60,794 nt of DNA from Lachnospiraceae bacterium (GTDB lineage Bacteria > Bacillota > Clostridia > Lachnospirales > Lachnospiraceae): positions 1 through 60,794 of the forward strand of contig JAEFAR010000012.1 in assembly GCA_016287675.1 (NCBI GenBank), in the 5' to 3' direction. The translations under genes and the position numbers were made by a program. The notes under the pieces are model-generated. The model saw only the letters and a program-made list of their open reading frames with translations. It ran no database searches and had not been told where the DNA came from. The first letter of the stretch is position 1. Each line of letters begins with the position of its first letter. This document shows, in pieces, positions 50,301 through 58,938 of the stretch.

Positions 50301-52217
50301 TTATTCCATATCATTTAAAGAATCCAGCCACAGCTTTGCCACCGCATCCGAGGGCATCCTGAGATCGCCTCTTGGAGAAACCGCCACGCTTCCCACCTTG
50401 GGTCCGTCGGGAAGACATGAACGCTTGAACTGCTGTGAGAAGAACCGTCTGCAAAAGGTCTTGAGCCACTTCAGTATGGTGTCCTCATGGTACTCTCCCG
50501 CAAAGGAAAGCTTTGCAAGCCTCAGGATCTTCGAAGGTGCATAGCCGTTTCTGAGCAAATGATACAGGAAGAAGTCATGAAGCTCGTAAGGCCCCACCAG
50601 ATCCTCTGTCTTCTGTGAGATGTTTCCTTCAGTGGGTGGAAGAAGCTCGGGACTCACAGGGGTATCAAGCACGTCAAGAAGGACGTTCCTTGTTTCCTCA
50701 TCACCGCAGGTGTCCGCATAGTAACGCACCAGGTGACGCACCAGAGTTTTGGGGACTCCCACGTTCACGGCATACATGGACATATGGTCTCCGTTATAGG
50801 TAGCCCACCCAAGAGCAAGTTCCGAAAGATCCCCTGTTCCAACCACGATACCGTTGTTCTTGTTGGCAAGATCCATGAGTACCTGAGTCCTCTCACGTGC
50901 CTGACCGTTCTCGTAGGTGATGTCATGAACGTCACCGTCCTGTCCGATGTCATTAAAGTGGGCAGTAACGCTCGACTTGATATCAACCTCTTTAAGAGTC
51001 GCTCCGATGCTTTTTGTGAGGCGCACCGCATTGTTGTAGGTTCTGTCCGTGGTTCCGAAGCAGGGCATGGTGACCGCAAGGATCTTATCTCTTGAAAGTC
51101 CCAGAATGTCAAAGGCCTTGGCGGAAACCAACAGCGCCAGAGTGGAATCCAAGCCTCCCGAAATACCGATGGTGACATTTTGACAGCCGATGTGCTTTAA
51201 TCTCTTTTCGAGTCCTCTTGCCTGAATTTCAAGGATCTGTTCGCATCTTTCGTTTCTGGCGCTCTCATCTCCCGGAACAAAGGGCTGTCTTGCCCATGTC
51301 CTGCAGAGGGTCGTTTCTTTGATCTCATCAAATGTAAAATCGATCACATTCTCCTTTTCGGGAGAATGGATCTCAAAAGTGTTCATTTTTCTTCTGTCGT
51401 GAAGGAGTTTTTCAAGATCTATGTCTCCAAAGACGGCGCCTGTGGTGAAAAGCCTGCTCTCCGCAAGGATCTGCCCGTTCTCCGCGATGACATCATGCCC
51501 TGCGTAGACCGTATCCTGTGTGGATTCGCCTTCTCCCGCCGAGGCATAGACATACCCCGCGATCAGCTTGGCGCTTGTCATGGAAACGAGGTTTCTTCTG
51601 TAATCCTCCTTGCACACAAGCTCGTTGCTGGCGGACAGGTTCACCATGACCGTGGCTCCGTTCAGTGCATGTCTTTCGGAAGGATTGTCCGGAACCCAGA
51701 GATCCTCACAGATCTCGCACCCCACAACAAGCTTCGGAAGGTTTTCGCACCTGAAAAGAAGGTTCGTTCCGAATGGAACCTTCTCTCCGAAAATGTCGAT
51801 GACGCCTTTTTTATCTCTGCCCGAAGCAAAATGCCGTCCTTCGTAAAACTCTCCATAGGAAGGCACAAAGGTCTTCGGCACAAGTCCCAGGATCCTTCCC
51901 CTGTTAAGTGCCGCTCCCACGTTGTACAGCTTTCCTTCGTATTCAAGAGGAAGTCCCACAAAGATCAAAGCATCGAGCTGCTTCGTTCCGTCAGCTATCC
52001 GTTTGAGCTCTTTTAAAGCATTTTTAAGCAAAATATCCTGTAAGAAAAGGTCGCTGCAGGTGTAGCCCGTGATACAGAGTTCGGGAAAAACAAGAAGTTT
52101 TGCCCCATGTTCTGCTGCTTTCTTTGCCTCTTCCATAACGGCATCCGCGTTAAATGCCGTATCTGCCACTCTGATCTCAGGTGTTATGGCAGCTGCCTTT
52201 AAAAATCCGTCAATCAT
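50301..52217 (-). CDS. nadE: Glutamine-dependent NAD+ synthetase
   Basis: This 638-residue two-domain enzyme makes NAD+ from deamido-NAD+ using glutamine as nitrogen source. The N-terminal nitrilase-type amidase has its Glu in FPELCITGYTCSDLF near residue 46 and its nucleophile Cys in VGCEICEDLWVPD near 170. The synthetase domain has the PP-loop ISGGLDSTLALLV near 352. Full length for this family. ATG overlaps the hydF stop by 4 bp. Confidence 0.95.
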   Translation of the reverse strand: MIDGFLKAAAITPEIRVADTAFNADAVMEEAKKAAEHGAKLLVFPELCITGYTCSDLFLQDILLKNALKELKRIADGTKQLDALIFVGLPLEYEGKLYNVGAALNRGRILGLVPKTFVPSYGEFYEGRHFASGRDKKGVIDIFGEKVPFGTNLLFRCENLPKLVVGCEICEDLWVPDNPSERHALNGATVMVNLSASNELVCKEDYRRNLVSMTSAKLIAGYVYASAGEGESTQDTVYAGHDVIAENGQILAESRLFTTGAVFGDIDLEKLLHDRRKMNTFEIHSPEKENVIDFTFDEIKETTLCRTWARQPFVPGDESARNERCEQILEIQARGLEKRLKHIGCQNVTIGISGGLDSTLALLVSAKAFDILGLSRDKILAVTMPCFGTTDRTYNNAVRLTKSIGATLKEVDIKSSVTAHFNDIGQDGDVHDITYENGQARERTQVLMDLANKNNGIVVGTGDLSELALGWATYNGDHMSMYAVNVGVPKTLVRHLVRYYADTCGDEETRNVLLDVLDTPVSPELLPPTEGNISQKTEDLVGPYELHDFFLYHLLRNGYAPSKILRLAKLSFAGEYHEDTILKWLKTFCRRFFSQQFKRSCLPDGPKVGSVAVSPRGDLRMPSDAVAKLWLDSLNDME

Positions 52218-53425
52218 CTGCTTCCCTCCGAGGCGAATTCAGGCAGTGGCGAAAGGCTGCGGTCTAATATGCCTTTCATTTTGGCGATGGCCATACCGTA
52301 GTTGGTAATGGGCACATTCTGAGTTTCTGCCACTCCTATCCTGCTCCTCATTTCCCTTTCATTCAGCATGCAGCCGCCGCAATGGATCACCAGTGCGTAC
52401 TTTGAAAGATCCGTGGGGAAGCTCATACCGGAAGAAGATTCAAATGTGATATCCTTCTTCGTGTACTCCCTGATCCACTTGGGAAGCTTCACCGTCCCGA
52501 TGTCTCCGCACTGCCTGTGGTGTGTGCAGCCTTCGCTCATCAGAATGATGTCTCCGTCCTTAAGCTCGTCGATCTTCCGGACGCCCTTTACGGAAGCGTT
52601 CAAAGTGCCTTTGTAACGGCTCATCAGGATCGAGAAGGAAGTGAGGGGAATGTCCGAAGGTGTTTCACTGTTTACCTTTTCAAATGCCTGGGAATCGGTG
52701 ATCACGATCTTCGGCTTCCTGCCGAGGGACTGCAGCGCATCCTTAAGGCGATCCTCCTGAACTACCACATTCACTCCTCCCGCATCAAGGATGTCACGTA
52801 TGGCCTGCTGCTGTGGAAGGATCAGCCTTCCCTTGGGTGCAGCGGCATCAACGGGAGTCACAAGAATGCATATGTCTCCCGGACCGATCAGATCACCCAC
52901 AAGCTTCAGCTTTGTCTCATCAGTCTTTGTGAGATGGGCGATCCTTTCCTTAAGTTCGTTGATGTTGTCGTTGTTCTTCGCGGAAACGTAGATCACGTTA
53001 TCCTGATTTACGGCTCTCATGGCGGGTATCAGAAGATCCGCCTTGTTCATTACTATGATATAGCTTATATTTTTCTCTTTAAAAAGATTAACCAGATCGT
53101 GGTCGGCATTACCCATGCCCTTTTCTCCGTCAACAACGAGAACAGCGATGTCGGTTTTTGCAAGCACCTGTCTGGTACTGCGTATCCTCATTTCCCCCAG
53201 TTCTCCCTCGTCGTCGATACCGGGTGTGTCAATGATCTCAACAGGTCCCAGAGGCAGAAGCTCCATGGATTTGTAAACCGGATCGGTGGTAGTTCCCGGA
53301 GTGTTTGAAACGATGGCGATCTGCTGACCCGTTACGGCATTCACAACACTGGATTTACCCGCATTTCTTCTGCCGAAAAAGCCAATATGTATCCTTTCGC
53401 CCATAGGGGTGTCATTAAGTCCCAT
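52214..53425 (-). CDS. hydF: [FeFe]-hydrogenase maturation GTPase HydF
   Basis: A 403-residue scaffold on which the 2Fe subcluster of the hydrogenase H-cluster is built. Its GTPase domain shows GRRNAGKSSVVNAV (P-loop), DTPGIDDEG and MNKADLL. Cluster ligands typical of HydF are in EGCTHHRQCGD near 297 and IHCGGCMLNEREM near 350. HydE and HydG are not in the window. GGAGG 6 nt before the ATG. Presence implies hydrogen metabolism by an FeFe hydrogenase. Confidence 0.95.
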   Translation of the reverse strand: MGLNDTPMGERIHIGFFGRRNAGKSSVVNAVTGQQIAIVSNTPGTTTDPVYKSMELLPLGPVEIIDTPGIDDEGELGEMRIRSTRQVLAKTDIAVLVVDGEKGMGNADHDLVNLFKEKNISYIIVMNKADLLIPAMRAVNQDNVIYVSAKNNDNINELKERIAHLTKTDETKLKLVGDLIGPGDICILVTPVDAAAPKGRLILPQQQAIRDILDAGGVNVVVQEDRLKDALQSLGRKPKIVITDSQAFEKVNSETPSDIPLTSFSILMSRYKGTLNASVKGVRKIDELKDGDIILMSEGCTHHRQCGDIGTVKLPKWIREYTKKDITFESSSGMSFPTDLSKYALVIHCGGCMLNEREMRSRIGVAETQNVPITNYGMAIAKMKGILDRSLSPLPEFASEGSR

Positions 53426-53511
53426 AGAATACCTCCGTAATTATTTTAACGAATATAATCATAAGACTCATTTTGAAAAGATGCAATCAATTTTTACTGC
53501 TTTTTTTTGCG

Positions 53512-53554
53512 TTTAAAGGGGGTTGCGGGGTGTGAACAGTACCTTTAAAGGGGG
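53512..53554. repeat. Direct repeats TTTAAAGGGGG
   Basis: Identical 11-bp copies at 53512-53522 and 53544-53554, 32 bp apart, lie in the space between the hydF promoter region and the ssrA terminator. GGTGTGAACAGTACC lies between them. Function unknown. Confidence 0.4.
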
Positions 53555-53573
53555 GCGACTCTTCTCAGTTATT

Positions 53574-53613
53574 AAAAAATCAGACAGCAGGTAAACACCT
53601 GCTGTCTGATTTT
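53574..53613 (-). terminator. Terminator of ssrA
   Basis: ATCAGACAGCAGGT / ACCTGCTGTCTGAT with a 4-nt loop (about 53579-53610) is followed on the minus strand by TTTTTTA. It begins only a few bases after the mature tmRNA end. Confidence 0.88.
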
Positions 53614-53617
53614 ATTA

Positions 53618-53967
53618 TGGACCTGACGGGAGTCGAACCCGTGTCCGAAGATCTATCCGCTACAGCTTCTTCCATCACAGTCTGCTATCTTGCTTTCGCC
53701 ATTCCCTCCTCCTTAAGCAAACAGACGCGCTTAAAGATTCGGTAGCTTCATGATACGCCCGCGCGGGCAAAGCTTACCGCGTGTCGTTTCCTACAGGGAT
53801 GACGCCGGTTACGTTATGTGTAGGTGCATATCGGCCGACGCGTTGCCATTAGGCAGCGAGTGCTAAATTATCGTTAGCGTTTAATTTTAAGTTGGTGTTT
53901 TAACGTGGCCCGCCTCCACGGATGGCTACCATAGGTTCAAAATCCCCGTCGAAACCGGAACAAGCCC
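53618..53967 (-). ncRNA. ssrA: tmRNA (SsrA), tag ANDNLALAA
   Basis: This 350-nt RNA rescues stalled ribosomes. The tRNA-like ends pair: GGGCTTG at the 5' end (53961-53967) with CAGGTCC near the 3' end, then the discriminator A; CCA is not encoded beyond that. The T-arm (ACGGG-TTCGACT-CCCGT) and the 5' motif GGTTTCGACGGGG are typical. The reading frame at 53849-53878 gives ANDNLALAA followed by TAA, with GCT as resume codon. Its partner smpB lies about 1.2 kb upstream. Confidence 0.96.
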
Positions 53968-54027
53968 TGATGGAATAAATGTATTATAAACCCAAAATAT
54001 GACATTTTGAAGTCAATAATCGAAATA

Positions 54028-55128
54028 TTATTTTCTTCTCTTTTTAAACACCCATGCCTGCTGAACTCTGAAACTCACGAAGAAAAGTGCCGTATCCACA
54101 ACGACCTTGCAAAGAGTCCTGAGGATGCTTCCCTCTCCGAAAACATGAGATATCAGATACACCAGTGTCGCGGAGACCGAAAGCTGGATAAGGGCGAGAA
54201 TGTAGTACTTGAGCATCGTATGATCCGCATCGGATCTGAAGACAATGTGCTTGTTCACCTTGTAGTTCATGAAGGATGAAACGATGCGTGCTCCCGCAGT
54301 GGCAAGAAAGACCACAAGCCAGCCGGAAGCAAAGCTGTGTCCGAAAAGGGTGAATCCTCCCGTGATCGTTCTTGAAAAGATAAGGTTCAGGATAAAGAAC
54401 AGAGCCAGATCCACCAAAGTTGACGCGATGGAGGAAAAAATGTATTTAAAAATGATCCTGTAGATCTTGAAGCTGTCTCTGAAGGGATGGAAATGAGATG
54501 TGGAATTCTCCTTGTCCTCGTAAATGGTGCGGATCTTTACTTCTCCGAAGGGTACATTCCGGGAATGCATCTCCAGAAGCATGTTGGTCTCAAACTCAAA
54601 ACGCTCCCCTTCTGTCTCGCAAAGCAGCGGAAGGATCTCCGTCGGAAAGGCTCTCAAACCTGTCTGGGTGTCGGAGATCTTTATCCCGCAAAAAGCACGG
54701 AACACAAACTTTGTGATGTTGTTTCCCGCCTTTGATTTCCATGGAACCTGGGGTTCGGAAAAATCACGGCATCCAAGGACAGTGATCTTCTTTTCCAGCA
54801 TGGCCTCCGCACAGGCTGCGATGTCTTCGGGATGGTGCTGATTGTCGCCGTCAACGGTAACGACACCTGCTGCATCTTTCCTGTTTTCCAGGATCCAATT
54901 CATGGCAGTTTTAAGCGCTCTGCCTTTGCCCTTGTTCACATCATGGTTCAGGACCGTAACACCGGGCTTTTCAGCCGCGATCCTGAAGGGTTCCGTATGA
55001 GCCTCATCGCTTCCGTCATTTACGATCACGATCTCCCTGAATCCCTGCTTAAGACACCCGTCAACCACCAGATTCAGACGATGATCCGGATCAAGGGAGG
55101 GAAGGATCACAATTACATTATCTCGCAT
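54028..55128 (-). CDS. GT2 glycosyltransferase fused to a GtrA domain
   Basis: A 366-residue protein. Residues 1-230 are a DPM1-like family 2 glycosyltransferase (VIVILPSLDPDHRL, IVNDGSDEA, GVVTVDGDNQHHPEDI with its acidic metal-binding residues, and SDTQTGLRAFP). Residues 240-366 are a four-helix GtrA domain (YIFSSIASTLVDLALFFILNLIFSRT, ASFMNYKVNKHIVF). It should transfer a sugar to the lipid carrier and help to flip it, for wall or polysaccharide decoration. It interrupts the usual smpB-ssrA adjacency. Confidence 0.92.
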   Translation of the reverse strand: MRDNVIVILPSLDPDHRLNLVVDGCLKQGFREIVIVNDGSDEAHTEPFRIAAEKPGVTVLNHDVNKGKGRALKTAMNWILENRKDAAGVVTVDGDNQHHPEDIAACAEAMLEKKITVLGCRDFSEPQVPWKSKAGNNITKFVFRAFCGIKISDTQTGLRAFPTEILPLLCETEGERFEFETNMLLEMHSRNVPFGEVKIRTIYEDKENSTSHFHPFRDSFKIYRIIFKYIFSSIASTLVDLALFFILNLIFSRTITGGFTLFGHSFASGWLVVFLATAGARIVSSFMNYKVNKHIVFRSDADHTMLKYYILALIQLSVSATLVYLISHVFGEGSILRTLCKVVVDTALFFVSFRVQQAWVFKKRRK

Positions 55129-55138
55129 TCTTTAATCC

Positions 55139-55603
55139 TCAAACTCGTATTTTGAAATTTCTTTCCATTTCGCGATTTAATTCTTTCTTAGCCGTTACTT
55201 CTCGCTTGTCGTAATTCTTTTTGCCTCGCGCCAGTCCGATCTCTACCTTCACAAGCCCGTTTTTAATGTAAACCTGCAGCGGTACCAGGGTGTAACCCTT
55301 TTCCTTGATCTGTCCCAAAAGCTTCATTATCTCTTTCTTGTGCATCAGAAGCTTCTTCGGTCTCAACGGATCCTTATTAAAGATGTTTCCCTGTTCGTAA
55401 GGCGTAACGTGCATCCCGTAAACAATGACTTCGCCGTTGTCTATGCGGATAAAAGCTTCCTTGATGGACACCTTGCCCTGTCTGATGGACTTGACCTCGG
55501 TGCCGTAAAGCTCTATGCCCGCCTCGTACTTCTCTTCTATAAAATAGTCAAAATATGCTTTTTTATTGTTCGCTTCCAAAAGGAAGCCCTGTTTCTCAGC
55601 CAT
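55139..55603 (-). CDS. smpB: SsrA-binding protein SmpB
   Basis: A 154-residue RNA-binding protein that carries tmRNA into the ribosome. Family marks are [43 protein letters not shown] in segments, LMHKKEI and the basic tail [32 protein letters not shown]. The stop of rnr directly touches its start, so the two are co-translated. Confidence 0.96.
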   Translation of the reverse strand: MAEKQGFLLEANNKKAYFDYFIEEKYEAGIELYGTEVKSIRQGKVSIKEAFIRIDNGEVIVYGMHVTPYEQGNIFNKDPLRPKKLLMHKKEIMKLLGQIKEKGYTLVPLQVYIKNGLVKVEIGLARGKKNYDKREVTAKKELNREMERNFKIRV

Positions 55604-57670
55604 TTAATCCACGCTGCCTTCAGTCAGTTCTTTATATTTCTTTTCTCCGATGATGGTAAAATCTATCGTCTTCAAAACCTTGTCCGCATTGACAACCTGT
55701 ATGCAGACCGTTTGCCCCAGAGCATATGTTTTGTGTTTCTTTTCGCCTGTCAGGATCATGTGTTCCGCATCAAAGATGTAATAATCATCTTTCATATTGG
55801 CAAGGCTGATCATACCTTCCACCGTGTTGGGAAGTTCGACGTAGATCCCCCAGTTGGTGAGACCGGAGATCACTCCCTTAAAGGCTTCTCCGATGTGCTG
55901 CTGCATGTATTCTATATGCTTAAGGCGTATTATCTCTCTCTCCGCACTTTCTGCATTTCTCTCGGCTGCACTGGTCAGTTTTGCCACATTCTCCAAAATC
56001 CTATTATAATGCATTTTCCTGTTCTCATCAAGGCGGCCTTCCAAGTTTTCTTTGATAATTCTGTGGATCTGCAGGTCAGGATAGCGGCGGATGGGGCTCG
56101 TAAAATGACAATAGTACTTGCATGCAAGTCCAAAGTGGCCTTCACACTCAGGAGAATAGTGAGCCTGACGCATGGACCTGAGGGTGAGTCTTGAGATCAG
56201 AGCCTCTTCTTCCCTGCCCTTAATTCCTGCAAGCATCTTTTGAAGTTCCTTGGGATGTATCTCAGACTTGTTGCCTTTTAAAACAAGTCCGAAGTTCTTC
56301 ACAAAGATCAGGAGTTTGCTGATCTTTTCCTCGTCGGGATTCTCATGCACTCTGTAAAGAAAAGGGATCTCCTGCCAGAAGTAGTCCTCTGCCACAGTTT
56401 CGTTTGCGGCAAGCATGAAGTCTTCAATGATCCTTGAGGCATCATTTCTTTCCTCCGGTCCCACAAAGACCGGAGCGTCGTTTTCATCCAGGATCACTTT
56501 ACTGTCTGAGAAATCGAAGTCTACGGCACCTCTTTGGAAACGATTGTCTCTCAGCTTGTCCGACAGTTCTTTCATCAGAAGGAACATGGGGATCAGTTCT
56601 CCGTACTCTTCCTTAAGTTCCTCTTTTCTTTTCTCGTTCTTTGAGCCCTCTTTAAACGCATCGAGGACTTCCGCAACAGCATCGTAGGTCATCCTTCTTG
56701 TAACCCTTATAACACTTTCCGTGATCTTGTGTCCTACGATCTTTCCTTCCCTGTCTATGTCCATAATACAGGATAAAGCCAGTCTGTCTTCTCCCTGATT
56801 CAGGGAACAGATGCCGTTTGAAAGCTTGTGAGGAAGCATGGGAACCACCTTGTTTATAAGATAAACGCTGGTTCCTCTTGTCAGAGCACTTTTGTCAAGG
56901 GGTGAATATTCTTTGACATAATTCGATACGTCGGCTATATGAACGGATAATCTGTAGCCGTCCCCGTTCCTTACAACGCTCACGGCATCATCCAGGTCCT
57001 TGGCATCAGCTCCGTCGATGGTAACGATCAGATCGTTTTCGTAGCTGACTCTTCCCTTTTTGTCTTCCTCGGAAACTTCATCGGGGATGGCGTCGGTTTC
57101 ATCTGCCACCTCCATGGAGAATTCGGGATAGATGTTAAAAGTCCTGAGGACAGACTTCATGTCCGTATGGGGATCGTCGACGTGTCCCAGTATCTCAACC
57201 ACGCGTCCCTGGGGATTCTTTTTCTTAGTACCGTAATCGGTGATCTTTACGTAAACTTTGTGGCCATCCACAGCACCTTTGGTGTGCTCTTTCTGAATAA
57301 AGATATCCTCTTCCATTCCACGATCGTCGGGAACAACAAAGCCATAATTCTTGCTCTTGGTAAATGTACCTATGATGTACTCCGTATTTCTGCTAAGGAT
57401 CTTTTCCACAACACCTTCTGCCTTACGGTCTTTGTTTCCTTCACGGACGATCCTTACAGAAACTATGTCACTGTTCCATGCTTCCTTCTTCTCGGAAGCA
57501 GGAATAAAGATCTCCTCTCCCGTATCTCCGTTCTCATCCAAAACGGCAGCAAAACCGAATCCTTTGGAAGTGGAACGAAAAACAGCCATGACCCGCTTTA
57601 TCTCATCGGTTTTCTTCTCAGTTTTTCTTTCTTTTTTTTCTTTCTTTAATTTGATCTTTATTTCTTTCAT
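55604..57670 (-). CDS. rnr: Ribonuclease R
   Basis: A 688-residue 3'-5' exoribonuclease that degrades structured RNA and tmRNA-tagged mRNAs. After a lysine-rich start come cold-shock domains (STSKGFGFAAVLDENGDTGEEIFIP and SKNYGFVVPDDRGMEEDIFI), then the RNB domain (LIVTIDGADAKDLDDAVSV with the catalytic aspartates, HIADVSNYVKEYSPLDKSALTRGTSVYL). A C-terminal S1 domain (FKGVISGLTNWGIYVELPNTVEGMISL) follows. ATG 57670 has CGGAGA upstream; the longer start at 57703 lies in a hairpin. Confidence 0.95.
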   Translation of the reverse strand: MKEIKIKLKKEKKERKTEKKTDEIKRVMAVFRSTSKGFGFAAVLDENGDTGEEIFIPASEKKEAWNSDIVSVRIVREGNKDRKAEGVVEKILSRNTEYIIGTFTKSKNYGFVVPDDRGMEEDIFIQKEHTKGAVDGHKVYVKITDYGTKKKNPQGRVVEILGHVDDPHTDMKSVLRTFNIYPEFSMEVADETDAIPDEVSEEDKKGRVSYENDLIVTIDGADAKDLDDAVSVVRNGDGYRLSVHIADVSNYVKEYSPLDKSALTRGTSVYLINKVVPMLPHKLSNGICSLNQGEDRLALSCIMDIDREGKIVGHKITESVIRVTRRMTYDAVAEVLDAFKEGSKNEKRKEELKEEYGELIPMFLLMKELSDKLRDNRFQRGAVDFDFSDSKVILDENDAPVFVGPEERNDASRIIEDFMLAANETVAEDYFWQEIPFLYRVHENPDEEKISKLLIFVKNFGLVLKGNKSEIHPKELQKMLAGIKGREEEALISRLTLRSMRQAHYSPECEGHFGLACKYYCHFTSPIRRYPDLQIHRIIKENLEGRLDENRKMHYNRILENVAKLTSAAERNAESAEREIIRLKHIEYMQQHIGEAFKGVISGLTNWGIYVELPNTVEGMISLANMKDDYYIFDAEHMILTGEKKHKTYALGQTVCIQVVNADKVLKTIDFTIIGEKKYKELTEGSVD

Positions 57671-57690
57671 TAAATTCTCCGGGTAAAGAT

Positions 57691-57720
57691 AAAAATAGGG
57701 CATGCATCAGATGCACGCCC
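57691..57720 (-). terminator. Hairpin with T run between secG and rnr (attenuator-like)
   Basis: GGGCATGCAT (57698-57707) and ATGCACGCCC (57711-57720) have a 3-nt loop and one G-U pair. The stem is followed on the minus strand by TATTTTTAT. It comes 20 nt after the secG stop and 28 nt before the rnr start, so it can terminate part of the transcripts and lower rnr-smpB expression. Confidence 0.65.
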
Positions 57721-57740
57721 TTTAAATCTTTCATTTGGTT

Positions 57741-57977
57741 TTAGAGCAGGTTCAGGACAACCGAAAGAAGGAGAAATGCAACAGCAAGGATCTTTGTGAT
57801 CCTTTCAAGCGCACCTTCCATGGAACGGCCCTTGTTTCTGCCCCAATAGGTTTCAGCCATACCGCTTACAGAACCGCTGAGTCCTTCGGACTTACTTTCC
57901 TGACCGAGTACAACTATAACCAGAGCGAGACAAACAATAACGTAAATAATTGTAACAACAACCTTTAAGATTTCCAC
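57741..57977 (-). CDS. secG: Preprotein translocase subunit SecG
   Basis: A 78-residue membrane subunit of the SecYEG channel. Two helices (VVVTIIYVIVCLALVIVVLGQ and ITKILAVAFLLLSVVLNLL) are joined by the polar loop SEGLSGSVSGMAETYWGRNKGRSMEGAL, the SecG signature. The start is GTG 57977 with GGAGGTG 8 nt upstream; the frame to 58058 is longer than the family. First gene of secG-rnr-smpB. Confidence 0.93.
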   Translation of the reverse strand: MEILKVVVTIIYVIVCLALVIVVLGQESKSEGLSGSVSGMAETYWGRNKGRSMEGALERITKILAVAFLLLSVVLNLL

Positions 57978-58066
57978 TTTAAACACCTCCAAACACGAGA
58001 GATTTTTGTTTTTCTGCGAGCATCCCTCGCATTCATTTCGTATTCCGGGATACGACACTGCGGATT

Positions 58067-58095
58067 ATTATACTGAATAATGTCAGATTTGTAAA
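58067..58095 (-). promoter_or_regulatory. Promoter of secG-rnr-smpB
   Basis: Minus-strand TTTACA (complement of 58090-58095) and TATAAT (complement of 58067-58072) are spaced by 17 bp, a near-consensus sigma-A promoter. The leader is about 80 nt. Confidence 0.7.
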
Positions 58096-58129
58096 GAAGA
58101 ATTTCGCCTGTTACCAAAAAAATTCGACC

Positions 58130-58160
58130 AAAAACGGCGGGAAGATCTCTCTTCCCGCCG
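58130..58160 (-). terminator. Terminator of tpiA
   Basis: CGGCGGGAAGA-TCTC-TCTTCCCGCCG (58135-58160) is followed on the minus strand by TTTTT. It comes 18 nt after the tpiA stop. Confidence 0.9.
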
Positions 58161-58178
58161 GAGTAAATTTTCAAAAAA

Positions 58179-58928
58179 TTACTTATTGTAGCAAACGATC
58201 TTTCCGAAGTCTGCCTTAAGAGAAGCACCGCCAACGAGACCGCCGTCGATGTCCTTCTCAGCAAAGAGCTCGGCTGCGTTTCCTGCGTTTACGGATCCGC
58301 CGTACTGGATGCGAACTGCTTCAGCGGTTGCCTGATCATAGATCTCAGCGATGCATGCACGGATGCCGCCGCAAACTTCTTCAGCCTGAGCTGTTGTAGC
58401 TGTCTTTCCGGTGCCGATGGCCCAGATGGGTTCGTAAGCGATAACAAGCTTAGCAACATCTGCTGCTGCAACGCCTGCAAGGTCAGACTTGATCTGCATT
58501 CTGATCCAATCCATGGTGATGCCCATTTCTCTCTGCTCGAGAGTCTCGCCGCAGCAAAGGATGGGGGTAAGACCTGCTTCGATGGCCTTCTTAACCTTCT
58601 TGTTGAGAAGTGCATCGTCTTCCTTGAAATAATCTCTTCTCTCGGAATGTCCGATGATAACGTACTCAACACCTGCATCCTTCAGCATTGCTGCAGAGAT
58701 CTCGCCGGTGAAAGCACCCTTCTCTTCAAAATACATATTCTCGGCACCAACCTTAACGTTAGTTCCCTTAAGTGCATTAACAACAGGAACGATGTCAATG
58801 GCGGGAACGCAGTAAACTACGTCAACGTCATCGTTCTTAACAAGATCCTTGAGCTCTGCGCAAAGTGCAACAGCCTGTGAAGGAGTCATGTTCATCTTCC
58901 AGTTTCCTGCAATGATTTTCTTTCTCAT
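58179..58928 (-). CDS. tpiA: Triosephosphate isomerase
   Basis: A 249-residue glycolytic enzyme interconverting dihydroxyacetone phosphate and glyceraldehyde 3-phosphate. Catalytic residues are in place: Lys in GNWKMN near residue 11, His in VIIGHSERR near 95, and Glu in [13 protein letters not shown] near 165. The phosphate loop is VNAGNAAEL and GGLVGGASL. It lies 10 nt after pgk; the final terminator follows. Confidence 0.98.
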   Translation of the reverse strand: MRKKIIAGNWKMNMTPSQAVALCAELKDLVKNDDVDVVYCVPAIDIVPVVNALKGTNVKVGAENMYFEEKGAFTGEISAAMLKDAGVEYVIIGHSERRDYFKEDDALLNKKVKKAIEAGLTPILCCGETLEQREMGITMDWIRMQIKSDLAGVAAADVAKLVIAYEPIWAIGTGKTATTAQAEEVCGGIRACIAEIYDQATAEAVRIQYGGSVNAGNAAELFAEKDIDGGLVGGASLKADFGKIVCYNK

Positions 58929-58938
58929 GTTGATTCTC

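Noticed and set aside
53500-53560. Possible G-quadruplex or phage attachment site near ssrA
   Set aside because: Only three G runs with a long spacer are present, and no duplicate of the tmRNA 3' end or integrase gene is found in the window, so there is no evidence for an integrated element.
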